Assembly: GCA_963556195.1 (NCBI GenBank)
Contig: OY744519.1
Span: forward strand, 104,304,000 to 104,367,999
Length of the DNA stretch: 64,000 nt
Direction of reading: 5' to 3'
From: Sepiola atlantica
Lineage: Eukaryota > Mollusca > Cephalopoda > Sepiida > Sepiolidae
Part shown: positions 12,528 through 23,879 of the stretch, one piece after another
Layout: the number at the start of each line of letters is the position of its first letter
Position numbering within the stretch: position 1 is the stretch's first letter
Translations under genes and position numbers: made by a program
Notes under the pieces: generated by a model
What the model was told of the DNA's origin: nothing
What the model saw: the letters and a program-made list of their open reading frames with translations, nothing else
Databases searched by the model: none

Positions 12528-12660
12528 ACTGGGGTTTCCACATATTCAAAACCGACCGTGTGTCTAACTTGTTCTCCTGGAGAGCCAAATAAATAAGGAC
12601 AATATTCCGCATCCCCCCTTTCCGAGGAACAAGACGTTTATTAATCGCACCCCCAAGTCT
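12528..12660 (+). repeat. dispersed repeat E copy
   Basis: GACCGTGTGTCTAACTT, then AGCCAAATAAATAAGGAC and ATTTCC-like sequence, matches the tandem units at 17412-17815 (GACCTTGTGTCTAACTTTGC, AAGCAAGTAAATATGGAC). Confidence 0.5.
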
Positions 12661-12752
12661 TCCTCATTATTGAGAGATTATTGACAGGACAATACAAATA
12701 TTGGTACTGGTAGAGCGTTTGAACGGCACAAAAATCAAACAACTTTAAAAAA

Positions 12753-13095
12753 AAACTCTAACCCTAACTTAACTCTAAACTAACCCTAGCCTAACCCTAA
12801 ACTAATCTTAAACTAACCCTAAAATAACCCTAACCTAATCCTGAACTAACCCTAGCCTAACTCTAAACTAATCCTAAACTAAGTTAACCTAATCCTAATC
12901 TAACCGTAAATTAACCCTAACCTAACCCTAAACTTGCACTAACCTTACCCTAAACTAAGCCTAACCTAAGCCTAATCTAACCCTAACCTAACCCTTACCT
13001 TACCTTTACCTAAACTAAACCTAACTTAACCTAATCTAACCCTACATTAACCGTAACCTAATCATAAACTAACTCTAAACTAACTCTAACCTATT
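12753..13095 (+). repeat. degenerate telomere-like (CTAACC)n array
   Basis: About 340 bp of CCTAA-type units, alternating CTAACC, CTAAAC and CCTAAT, the complement of the TTAGGG telomere repeat. Units vary and often pair into a ~12-bp period. Internal position and heavy variation suggest an interstitial array, not a chromosome end. Confidence 0.8.
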
Positions 13096-13914
13096 AGGTT
13101 TTTGTCCAGTTCAAAAGCAGTACCCTAATATCTACTCAAAAAAATGCCTGGTAAAATAAAATATTAATTCAAATGCATAACAGAAAAAGAAAGGAAAAAT
13201 TATACCAGCAACGAAAAGCTACTGAATTGCAATAGTGTCTACTGTCTAATGCTTAATATATGTTCAGTCTCGTTACTTATGTGAACACACGTCGTATTAA
13301 AAAAAAAACGATTAATTCATTGTTTTTGGTTCATACATATTTAATCTCCTTACTATTTGAACACGCCTCTTATTTTGAAATAATAATGAACTTTAATTCC
13401 TTGTCCGTTTCTGGGAGTAGTCTCGATACTTTTTTTTATGGCACTTATATTATTAAAAAAATGAACGTTTCATTAATTGTCATTTTCAATGTATCCTCAG
13501 TGTCGTTTCTTTTTAAACACACATCGAAGAAAAAACGTGAAAATTTCATTTATTTCTATGGTTACTACATCCATCGTCTCGGGACTCTTATAACGGACAT
13601 CGCATTTTGAAAAAAAAAAAAATAGATGTCTTTGGTTACGCCATGTTCGAATTTTGAAAAAGAAAGACATTTTCATTTATTATCCTGGATGAATACATCC
13701 TAAGTCTTATTACTTTTTTACAAAGTAATAATAAGTATTTAAGAAATTCACATTTAAGTTCTGAAGTTTTTGTTTCCGGTTTTCCTCTCTAGTATATAAC
13801 AATATATTAGTTTTAAATTCTTTTTAAACTAGTAGAACTCGTGCACGGGCGTTGTTCAGAAAAACTGACCAACCAGTGAAACTAATACTCCCACTTCTAA
13901 ATTGTCTATGTACA
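13096..13914. other. unrecognised AT-rich DNA
   Basis: A 116-codon plus ORF at 13260-13610 lacks any recognised motif and is interrupted by A-runs. It may be internally repetitive, with TT(A/G)CT plus CACAC(G/A)TCG spaced units. Treated as non-coding. Confidence 0.35.
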
Positions 13915-14490
13915 AACATTGGACGGAGGGTGATATTCGATTGGAATAAGGGTGTTATTGGATCCCCGCATCATATACATACTATGCATGGTCCCATACG
14001 ATTACATGTGAACAGCCTGAAAAGGTTTGCGCTAAAAATAAAGAAAACATATTTTAGATATTGAGTTAGAGATCAGTTTCACATATAAATATCATAGAAA
14101 ATGATCACCCAAATACGGACCTGTAACGAATTTGGTTTCTTTTCATGTGTTTTTATTAGGATTTATTTGTTTTGCTGAAAATATACGTTAAAACATGTTG
14201 TAAGTAGAATAATTACATAATATGTTGTGCTAAATTGACTTTTTACTGTTCCGTTACATCCATGTTGCGCGCACCATTTTCGTCATTTTAGGCGCAATTA
14301 GAAGTCAGTTAAGTTTATTTGTGTCTTTTTTCATACGGACGCATATTATGATTCAATATTGCCCCCTCCTCTATCTTCTACCGCTGTCATTCCCAGATGT
14401 CAACCAGCGACCATGTATCAGTTTTAAGCCTAAGAAAAGCACGGGAGATTTATTACTACCCCACGCCCGAAACACATGCATACAATGTAC
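13915..14490 (+). repeat. diverged tandem duplication, unit 1
   Basis: Aligns with 14848-15442 over nearly 600 bp (GGAATAAGGGT, GCGATTACATGTGAACAG-like, CTGAAAATATACGTTAAAA, TGTTCCGT, ATCCATGT). The offset is about 930 bp. No conserved reading frame, so probably a repeat and not a gene pair. Confidence 0.75.
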
Positions 14491-14847
14491 CTCTATCTTT
14501 GCGCAAGAACCCAGTTTGAATGAGTTCCAATGTTGATGACCTTCCATTATCTCAGATGGAATAAATTCGGCATACTTTTCGAAATATTAAAATTGAATTG
14601 TTCTTGTATGTTTAAAACTGGTTGTTGTTTTGTTTTTTAGATTGAACATTTTCTTGATTGTTAGATCTTGTAGAGGGAGAATAATATAAAACGGTATTAC
14701 ACCGTTAATCCATACAAAAGTAACTTAATTTTTATTGATGACAGACAACGAGTTTGGAGAAATAGCCGAATATACAGTCACTGGTAAGAAACGGAAAGGA
14801 GAATCGCGTCTGGGTATCAATAGCAGCTTGTTAGGCACAGCGTGCGA

Positions 14848-15442
14848 GATCAGGGAGGCAATATTTGATTAGAATAAGGGTATTATTAACTTGAACCCTA
14901 TGCACCCCACCAAAAATGAGATTTTACTATTTTATGCGATTACATGTGAACAGTCTAAAAAAATTCGTGTTAAAAATAAAGAAAAAAGTATTTTAGACTG
15001 GGAGTGTGAGGTCAGTTTCGCATATAAATATTATGGATAATGATCACCTAATTCCGGACCAGAGAGCGTTTTAAAAACCTGTAACGAATTTTCTTTTTTT
15101 TCATGTGTTTGGGTAGGTATTTATTTTTTCTGCTGAAAATATACGTTAAAAGATGTTACAAATAAAATAATTGCATACTTTTTGTGCAAAATTGACTTTT
15201 AACTGTTCCGTCACATCCATGTAGCGCATACCATTTTCGTAATTTTAGGGACTTAATTGTCAATTTCGCCTATTGTTTGGCTTTTTCTTACAGACACATA
15301 TTATAATTCAATATTGGCCCACCTTTTATACCCCACCTCCGTCATTTATAGATATCGACCGGCGACCATGTGCCAGTTGTTAGCCTAAGAAAAGTACGGA
15401 AGATTTATTACCCCCTCCGAAACAGACGCACACAATTGATTT
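14848..15442 (+). repeat. diverged tandem duplication, unit 2
   Basis: Second copy of 13915-14490. It has a ~20-bp insertion near 15060 (ACCAGAGAGCG) and ends with GATTTATTACCCCCTCCGAA, corresponding to GATTTATTACTACCCCACGC in unit 1. Confidence 0.75.
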
Positions 15443-15627
15443 CTCTGAAAAAATATATTTGTCTATATGTCCTTAATAAACGCTGTTTGGTACGTAAGCG
15501 AGTGATTATTACCCCTTGGTGGCTCTGAAGTAGGTGATCATTTTAGTCTAAATTTATTTGCGAAACTAATCCCCATCTCTAGATTTTAAGATAATTCTTC
15601 TTCTTCTTCTTCTTCTTCTTCTTCTTC

Positions 15628-15684
<57 letters not shown>

Positions 15685-16035
15685 GCCAAGTTCTAGACTG
15701 TTTAAAATTGTTTGCGAAAATTTTTTTCTAGGATTTGTTACCCCCTAAAAAAGAAACACACACACGCAAAAATGTTTCTCCCTTTAAAATATTCGTTTAT
15801 TTTTCCTTAACGTTATCTGGTCCGTAAGTGGGTGACCATTACTGCCTGGTGGTCATGAAGTGGGGATCATTATAAGTTAAATGCATATGCGATACTGATT
15901 CCCACTGTAAAGTCTAAAATAATTTTCTATTATTAATTTTTACTGACAAGTTACAGATGGTTTACAACTGGTCTCGAAAAAAAGGGTACTGAATATTTAT
16001 TTCCCCGAAGCACACGCACTAAAATTTGTATCTGG
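15443..16035 (+). repeat. second tandem pair (~330-bp period) with internal SSR
   Basis: 15470-15720 and 15800-16010 share GTACGTAAG/GTCCGTAAG, a GTGA.(T/C)ATTA block, GGTGG and GATCATT, ACTGATTCCCA-like sequence and a terminal CACACGCA. Unit 1 is expanded by (TTC)n-(ATC)n at 15594-15683. Confidence 0.6.
15594..15683. repeat. (TTC)n-(ATC)n microsatellite
   Basis: About 11 TTC units followed by about 18 ATC units inside the tandem pair. Confidence 0.95.
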
Positions 16036-17411
16036 TCAGTCGACTATACCTGAGCTGCATTTAGTCAAAACATGGCCATCCGTTTCCATGGCGACTGTCA
16101 TTTTCGATGTCTCAATCTGCAACACTTTTCATCACCATGACGACAAAAAGTGAAACTACTGTTTTTAGACAGAGAACACGAAGCGATTCGATCGTAACCC
16201 GTTATTCCGAAAATGTGATATAAATTTCTATGCGATGGTTTTAACCATGTGAAAAGCAAAATAAGTCGTTAAATGTAATCGATGTTGTGCGGAAAACAAA
16301 ATGTTGTTATGGCAAATATATAAAATAAAATGTTAAGAAAAAGGAATAATTGATGCAAGTATCAACTAGCATACTGTTCGGAAATATAATTATGAATTCT
16401 TCTATTTGGACGAACGCTTACGTTTAACGTAAGCCCATGAAAATCGATAACCGTATAAGAAAAATGAAAAATTTAAGTAAATAGCTTAATGCACCCGGTG
16501 TGACCCGGTAATCATTTTTTCAAATAAATGATTTAATTTAAAAATTGTTAAATGAAATGAAATTAAATAAAACGAAATGAAGAGTAAAAAGTAAGAACAA
16601 TGTAAGTGCCTCTTGACAGACGATTGTCGTATTGACTCTGAAAACAGCTTTGTGTTCTAGGATTACCAATCTGGAATACGCCTATTCCGTCAATCTGTAA
16701 TGAGAAATAAATTATTTAGAATAGCCAATTAAAACAATCCCCTCAAAAGAAAGTGTATTTGAACGAAGCGTTCCGTATTTAGATTGAAATTATTGAGTAG
16801 TCAACAGAAGGTTCTAGGAAAAATAGTGATCCTATGAAGAAGACTTCCCGGTGTTCATGGCAATGGTCGTAGATCTGATCTGCTTCAAAATAATAGAAAG
16901 CAAAAAAAAAAAAAAACAAGCAAAAAACAGACCAAGTGAAATGAATAAGTAGTCGACGGTTTGATCTAGTTTCAGTGTTTTTAAAAAAAAATAAATACTA
17001 GTAGGAATGACAGAGAGTAATTTTCCTGATCACCCTGAACTAATTTGGTCCCTGGTGACCCGCAGCCAATGCATATTAGAGTATTTTATCATTACTAGTT
17101 CGGGGTCATACTGAATAAGCATAGGTGTATCTTTTGGTAGTTTCCCAGCTGTAGCCGGAGACGCACACAGACTGACAGTAATAGAAGTTTCCTTTATATA
17201 ATCGATAAGCCAAAAGAAACAAAGAAGCCAAACCAAATGACACCCGACGGTTGGGTGCATTTATCTCCCTCCCACGACGGAAACATGAAACACAATGTCG
17301 GAAAGCGAGATTTAAAACCAGTACTCTGGCTGAACAAAAATTGCCTAGGCAGCCTCGTCGGCATTCCTCGGTAGAGAAGGATTGTTTTTTTTTGTAAGTT
17401 TAAAGACTTAC
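16036..17411. other. unrecognised DNA
   Basis: No gene identified. A 76-codon minus ORF (17030-17260) lies in a moderately GC-rich patch that may be a dispersed repeat; no second copy is visible here. Confidence 0.35.
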
Positions 17412-17815
17412 ATTTCTTTCAGTATGACCCATTTCCGCGTTTGGCCCTCAAACTAGGATTAGAGTGTAGTGTCTGTTCGGTCCTCGGTCGAAGGAGGAGA
17501 AACACTTCTTGATTTATAATTTTTGTCCCATCTAGAGTAGCTTTTTTGAGGGAGCTGGATTATCCCACATAAAAAAGACCTTGTGTCTAACTTTGCCATC
17601 GTGGGGAAGCAAGTAAATATGGACTCATTTCCCGATTTGTCCTTCGGACTAAGGTCAGCGTGTAGTATCTGTTCTGTCCTCGGTCGAAAAAGGAGAAATC
17701 ATTATTGACTGGGGCAATCTTAAGTGTTGTCTCATCGAGAGTGCCCTTTTTTGCTGAGCTGGATAATCCGACCCTGTGTTAAACTTTTCCCTCGTGGGGA
17801 AGCAACTAAATAATT
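17412..17815 (+). repeat. dispersed repeat E, two tandem units of ~200 bp
   Basis: 17412-17625 and 17626-17815 share GTGTAGT(G/A)TCTGTTC, GTCCTCGGTCGAA, AGGAGAAA, a TTTTTTG(A/C).GAGCTGGAT block and CGTGGGGAAGCAA. Further pieces lie at 12528-12620 and around 28185-28310. Possibly a SINE; no RNA polymerase III boxes were seen. Confidence 0.65.
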
Positions 17816-18339
17816 GTTCCCGGTTAAGAGGGGTTAAAATAAAAATTCGTTTTTTATACGAATTGTTTTACTATGCTATTAAGTGAGAGAAAAAGTTTGA
17901 AATGCCCTAAATCCGATTTTGCAAACCAAAATGGCATCATTAATTTATCCGCATAGAATGGCAGAAGTGCACGTGCAAAGTGACAAATACTTTTTTAAAA
18001 TTTTCATTACGACGATTTTTTTTAATTCAATGCGTCACGAGTTCAAAAGCCGTCCGCATTGCTAAAAGGTTATTTCTAAATTCTGACAACGTGTTGGTCG
18101 GCCCGTCGCCGGTGCTCAATTTGTATGCGTCGCGTTGATTATCGTACCCATCCCTCAACTCCCAACGAAATACGGACGGCACATATTCAAATAATAAAAA
18201 AAAGAGTAAAGCTGAGCTGAATTAAACCATTTGAAATTTTTCTTTTTTCTTCCAGAAATATTGCAAATATTTCAATTAGTTTGTCCAAATTGTTATTCTT
18301 AATTACAGCTCTCTTGAACATTAACCCAGTCTAATAATA
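17816..18339. other. unrecognised DNA
   Basis: No gene or repeat recognised. Confidence 0.35.
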
Positions 18340-18780
18340 CTAGCCCCTTCTTAGTTTCCGTCACTCCCAGCTTTTGGAGTGGTAGTTCATCGGGAATTCA
18401 ATGGAAGGTGCTTGACTGAGCTCTAGTTGTTGGTTCATCCTTATAAGACATTTACAGCAAGAACTCGCCCAGCCACCTCAACAAAAAGAAAAGATTTCCT
18501 TTCTCCCTACATGGCCTACCGTCAGGCGAATTTTGTATAGGTAGAGCTTTTTTGCAAGGGCTGCACACTTGATTACAATTTTGTCGTCTTCAAACAAAAT
18601 GTCAACAAATTCCAGTCATGAACCGCTCTAAAAGTCATCAAACGCAGTTCATGCCATTAATCAATGTTAGTACTCTCATAGTGTTCCTCATCTTTCAGCT
18701 GTCATTTATTTCTGTCCCATTAAACCTTATCCTCGAGCGGCTCTTGGCTTTGATAAGCGGCGACTTAAATAGTAAAATAA
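18340..18780 (+). pseudogene. jockey/CR1-like LINE 3' fragment (family 2)
   Basis: A remnant of the C-terminal RT-ORF region (LNKKKRFPFSLHG, SGEFCIGRA) at 18470-18545 is followed by 3' UTR. From CATGAACCGCTC at 18616 onward it matches 8375-8525 (-) and 49930-50062 (+), ending near GCGGCGACTTAAATAGT. Strongly 5'-truncated and frameshifted. Confidence 0.65.
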
Positions 18781-18951
18781 AAACATTTTTTTCCTGGGAA
18801 TAACACAAAACTGAATCAGGTTTCGACTCCCTAATTTAAGAGTTTTGGGAGCATGGAGAAACACCTTGTTAGCATTACTGCCACGTTCATTCTGAGATAG
18901 AATTGAAGTACCTGCCAGGATCCTATCTACGTGCAACATATCATATACAAA

Positions 18952-18955
<4 letters not shown>
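18781..18955. other. short unrecognised segment
   Basis: Follows the LINE 3' end. No motif recognised. Confidence 0.3.
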
Positions 18956-18956
<1 letters not shown>

Positions 18957-19000
<44 letters not shown>

Positions 19001-19003
19001 ATT
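18957..19003. repeat. (TA)n microsatellite
   Basis: About 16 TA units then TACA variants. Confidence 0.9.
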
Positions 19004-19130
19004 GCGTATTTAGGAAGCATTTTCTAATTTATGCAAACATTGTTAAAAATAACATAATTCGTCTGTTTAATTATACCTTTTTTATTTTTTCTAATTTTCT
19101 GATGCTCTTTTTTGTATTAAAACAACAAAA

Positions 19131-19180
19131 AAAAGGTTCCATAGGTTTCACAGGTTTCACAGGTTTCACAGGTTTCACGA
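19131..19180. repeat. 9-bp minisatellite
   Basis: About five tandem copies of (A/C)AGGTTTCA, translating on plus as FTG repeats. Confidence 0.85.
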
Positions 19181-19700
19181 ATGCTTTCGATTCCTCAACG
19201 GGGCAGGGCTGTAGCAACGGGTATTACCATAGCTATGCGGTCAAGAATTTCGGTTCCAAGGCGGATTGCTCTGAAACTCAGCGGTATTAGAACTGCATCC
19301 CGGCTAAAGAGGTTCTGACGAAATCCAAAGGCGTCTGCATCGGGATCCGGCGGCCTCTGGTCGTCCTTGCCAATGTATCTGTGAAACCGCACTCAATGCC
19401 TACAGGTGACGATCTTCCTCGATGACATGAAGCATCCGCTGATGCTTGTTGACCTCGGTGTCGAGGGATAATCTGAAAACCTCCAAGTACATGAAGTGCC
19501 CCAAATCTACAAGAAGAATCTCGACCAAAATAAGACAACATGGACATCTCCATATTCGACGAATCATAGCGCAAGAAATACTGACTTCTAAATTTAGCGT
19601 GTAATATAAAAACCCAAACACACAGCTTTCTTCCTAATTTCAGGTATTTTACTTTTAGACATGACACACGTGAGAGAGTCCTTCGAAATAGCCTCGGTTC
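19181..19700. other. GC-richer patch of unknown origin
   Basis: Base composition is well above its surroundings and all three minus frames have open stretches (19195-19392, 19287-19667, 19400-19621), none with a domain I recognise. Overlapping open frames suggest composition, an old coding fossil or a dispersed repeat. Confidence 0.35.
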
Positions 19701-20037
19701 CTGGCCGAGGGCATAGTGGCAGACGAAACAAGAGAGACTTACGAACTAGTGTACGCACAACGATACACACTCACTAAACTCACGTACATCAAAGTTCATA
19801 CACACACTTTCTCACTTCTTACAGAAAAGACTAATTGTCGTTGCCAGCGAGAAATCAATAGTAAGCGGCTGTTGCGACAACGCAATCTTATTTGCAATGG
19901 TTATACAAAGAGGCGGAGAGTACTGGAAATCTGGCGAGACTTGATGTACCCCAGACTCTAGGGAATACCACCGGTTATTAAGTAAGTATTAAATGAGTGA
20001 TCACTGATGATTACCTGTGTGGGAACTCTTAATTAGT

Positions 20038-20038
20038 A

Positions 20039-20099
<61 letters not shown>

Positions 20100-20131
20100 T
20101 AATAATAATAATAATGATAATAATAATAATG

Positions 20132-20190
<59 letters not shown>
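20038..20190. repeat. (AAT)n trinucleotide array
   Basis: About 50 units with GAT interruptions, read as poly-Asn on plus and poly-Leu on minus. Confidence 0.97.
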
Positions 20191-20191
<1 letters not shown>

Positions 20192-20596
20192 TGTCTTTAT
20201 TTAAAAAAATCAAAATACAAACACATATACAAATGTTACTATAAGGTAGTCTTCCGCCAACGTCCTTAATTTACTTATTCTTCATAATTAGTAAAGAAAA
20301 AAAAATGAAAAATACAAAAAACAAAAATATAAAAAACAAAAAATACAAAAAAACAAAAAATACAAAAAATACAAGAAACAGCAACAACAACAAATAGTAA
20401 TGAATATACAATAGCATGCGAAAATTGTGCACTCCTTACAAAATACAATAATACACACTCGTATACAAATAAATCTACATGTACATACATATAATATACA
20501 CATATATCCTCTTATATAAAATTAAAAAAAAAACAAAACAAAACTCCACTAGAAACAAATATAATTGTGATTCAGGATAAATCAATAGATAAAAAT

Positions 20597-20606
<10 letters not shown>
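20191..20606. other. A-rich simple sequence
   Basis: 20290-20375 is made of AAAAATACAAAAAAC-type units. No gene. Confidence 0.5.
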
Positions 20607-21062
<456 letters not shown>

Positions 21063-22765
21063 GAAAGAACTGATTGTTAATTGACATATATAAACTTATT
21101 GTAAATCCAGTAAATATTTCCTATAGTAATTTTAAATGTGTCCAAAGAAACGATTTCAATATCTATATTTCATTTGAAATTTCATTGAACTTCTTACATA
21201 TCAAAACAAAAAAGATATACATCCTAATTTAGTTCTAGCAAATGTACGTAAAACTTGATATTTGAATATTCTTTGCCCGACTATTTAGGATTGATCAATA
21301 GCGTCGTTATCGGAATCGTAAAATGGTATCTGCCATGTGAAGTTTTGGCACAAGCGGCATTTCTCGTTCCGTCTTTCTTAGAATGTTCTATTGAATTGGT
21401 CCTTTTCTCTGCCAAGGTGCTATATTGGCACCTGCATCTGTCTTTCTTGATCAAATGTCCTTGACTTGCTAACAGAGATCGAACTCTTCTTGGCTCTTTG
21501 CCATTCCGAAAGGCCAAACATATAACCTTTCAATTTGGCCGCTTTCTCTTCCTTCTGGTCATTTCTCGCGTGTTTCGATTCATTTAGACTAAATTGAAAT
21601 CCTACAGCAGCACATTGCCCATGCTACATTTAGATCAAAATTGCAAATAATGGAAAAGACATGTCGCTGTATGTATAATACTCACTGGATTTGCGCCACA
21701 TACGGCTGATCTAAATGTAGCATTTTTGAGTGCGCTATGTTTACTAAGGCGAAGCACTATACGACGCCAAAATATAGCCTCTCCATAGTGATTGCCCGCT
21801 CATGCGTGATGAGGAGTCACATCTTTCTCGATGTTACTCTGTTAATATGCTTGGGCATAGACAGAACACGGTTGATCTAGAAGAGTAAACCTTGACAAAA
21901 ATGTTGCTATTCCCCGAATAGCTGTAGTTCCAATTGCATCCATCGCAGATGATCATACATATTTGTCAATGGGAAGACCTAACTGCTCCAATTAGATTAT
22001 ATGCAGGTTTGGCGTGCCACATATTCAATCAGCCATTAGAAACAGAATGAAGTTCAATAGTTTCACCGTCAATTGATGGAAGACTCAAGTCAAGATAAGG
22101 CAAGGTGAAGAATAGGCTAATTCTAAGCATGAGTAATACATTAAGAAGATATCCTAAACTAATCATGAGGAACAACGCATAAAGCGACATCAAGAATCAT
22201 TTTTGTTTATAAAAAAACAAAAATGAAGAGACGAACAGATTAAGCGAGTATGCGAAAAGTGAGAGGACAGATCCAGTATCCGCAGGTCTCTGACGCTAGG
22301 TTCTATTCTTGGCGTGTTTACTCTGAAAACGTTGGTTTGCTAATCGAAAAAGATATAGAAAATAAATTTAATTAGTCAACAGACAAAAATAGTTAAGAAA
22401 ATAGATACTTTTTTTTACACATGGGTATATAACATACACGTTTTCATTTTTCACGGTGATTTTATTGATACGGATTTGGAAAGTGGACTTGTGTCTTGTG
22501 TTGAATCACAGGAAACCAGAAATCGACAATTAATCTTACATATGACGCGTCAGATGTTTGGATGAAAATTCTGTTGTGATAACAAATTATCGTTACTACC
22601 TGCTCTTCGGGCTAGGATCAAAGTGTTAGTTCTACTTTCACTTAGTGATCAACTTGTTTGTTGTCGGTTCTAAACAAACCGCAATTCTGTGGAAAGTCTA
22701 GTCTTTTGTAAGGGTTAATAGGGTCTTACTTACCGTCTTTTTTGTTGTATCACTCCCCACTTCCA

Positions 22766-22768
<3 letters not shown>
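21063..22768. other. unrecognised DNA with a 17-bp perfect inverted repeat
   Basis: ATGCTACATTTAGATCA at 21621-21637 is perfectly inverted at 21707-21723 (spacer 69 bp). A 78-codon minus ORF (21281-21517) and its 69-codon plus shadow have no recognised domain. Confidence 0.4.

Positions 22769-22803
<35 letters not shown>
22769..22803. repeat. (TA)n microsatellite
   Basis: About 17 TA units. Confidence 0.9.
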
Positions 22804-22805
<2 letters not shown>

Positions 22806-23879
22806 TTCACACACGACAGTGTGTAAAAGTCAACATTTACCCAAATCGTGACCAATTCTTGGGCTTGTCATTAATTCAGTTTCCATCTAAACTTGATGCG
22901 TTTTTTGTACTAGAATTGATTAGTCCCAAGCCTGTTTTGAACATAAAGAAATTGAAATTTGGTCAAGTAGCAAAAAAGTTATTCAAAATATGTGGTCATC
23001 AACGTGTAGAATAACGCCCTCCATTGACTTTTAATAACCATAACTTTTTATTTAAAACAAATATTCATTTTTATACCCTAAATATAGCAAACAACACAAG
23101 AAATCTAAAATATAGATATTTCGAAAAGAGATTAAGATATGGAAGGGCTGAGCAGCTTAAACTGACAAAAATGCAAATTGAGTAACGCTCTTCATGTTCT
23201 TTAACTCGACATAACCTTTTAAATTATAAATATCATTTAAAGATGGAAAAATAGATAGACAGAACTAGAGTAGCTGATACTACGTATGTTAGTATTAAAA
23301 AGATTGGGGGACATAGAAATCGAGCTGTGTGAGTTTTAGTAGAAACATTAAAAAAACGTGATAATTGACTTTTGGAAGCTAAATCTTTCAGAAATAAAAG
23401 GCCATCGAATAGAAAGTCATTTAAACATGCTTTAAAATTCTTAGTTAATCTTCATGTATTAAAAGCACCCCCAAGATAATATTTAGAAATAAATGTTTGA
23501 GAGGGATATTATTGTAAAAAGGGACTAAACCTCCCCCTAACAAAAATATTTTAGAATATTTATGGTTCCTTAATATTAGAAGGGCACGCGCGAAAATGTT
23601 TTTGTTGATTTTGGGACACCACGTGCTACACGACATCGTTAAATATTTAAGTTGAAAATCTTTATTTAATAAGTTCAAAATGATAATTGGCTTGTCGTTG
23701 GCGCACGAATGTGTACTCAGCAGCGTAATAAATTCATTTTCTAAAATCTTGAAAATAAAACAAAATTGGAAAAATTTAGAAACAGGAACATTCAAAAAAA
23801 TTATTTTAAAAAGTGGTCTAAACTTTACTAACATCAAATGAATTGCAACTCATTTGCCACTTCCTATAGAAAACGCCAT
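22804..23879. other. AT-rich DNA upstream of the Helitron remnant
   Basis: Two ORFs (22742-23014 plus, 23445-23837 minus, 130 codons) have no motif I recognise. The region may hold the N-terminal part of the same Helitron in a badly frameshifted state. Confidence 0.3.

Noticed and set aside
12753..13095. True chromosome end
   Set aside because: Sequence continues for tens of kb on both sides and units are very degenerate.
13260..13610. 116-codon plus ORF
   Set aside because: No recognised domain, Phe/Ile/Lys-rich composition and long A runs; not called as a gene.
23445..23837. 130-codon minus ORF
   Set aside because: No motif, AT-rich, and opposite to the Helitron remnant; likely chance.
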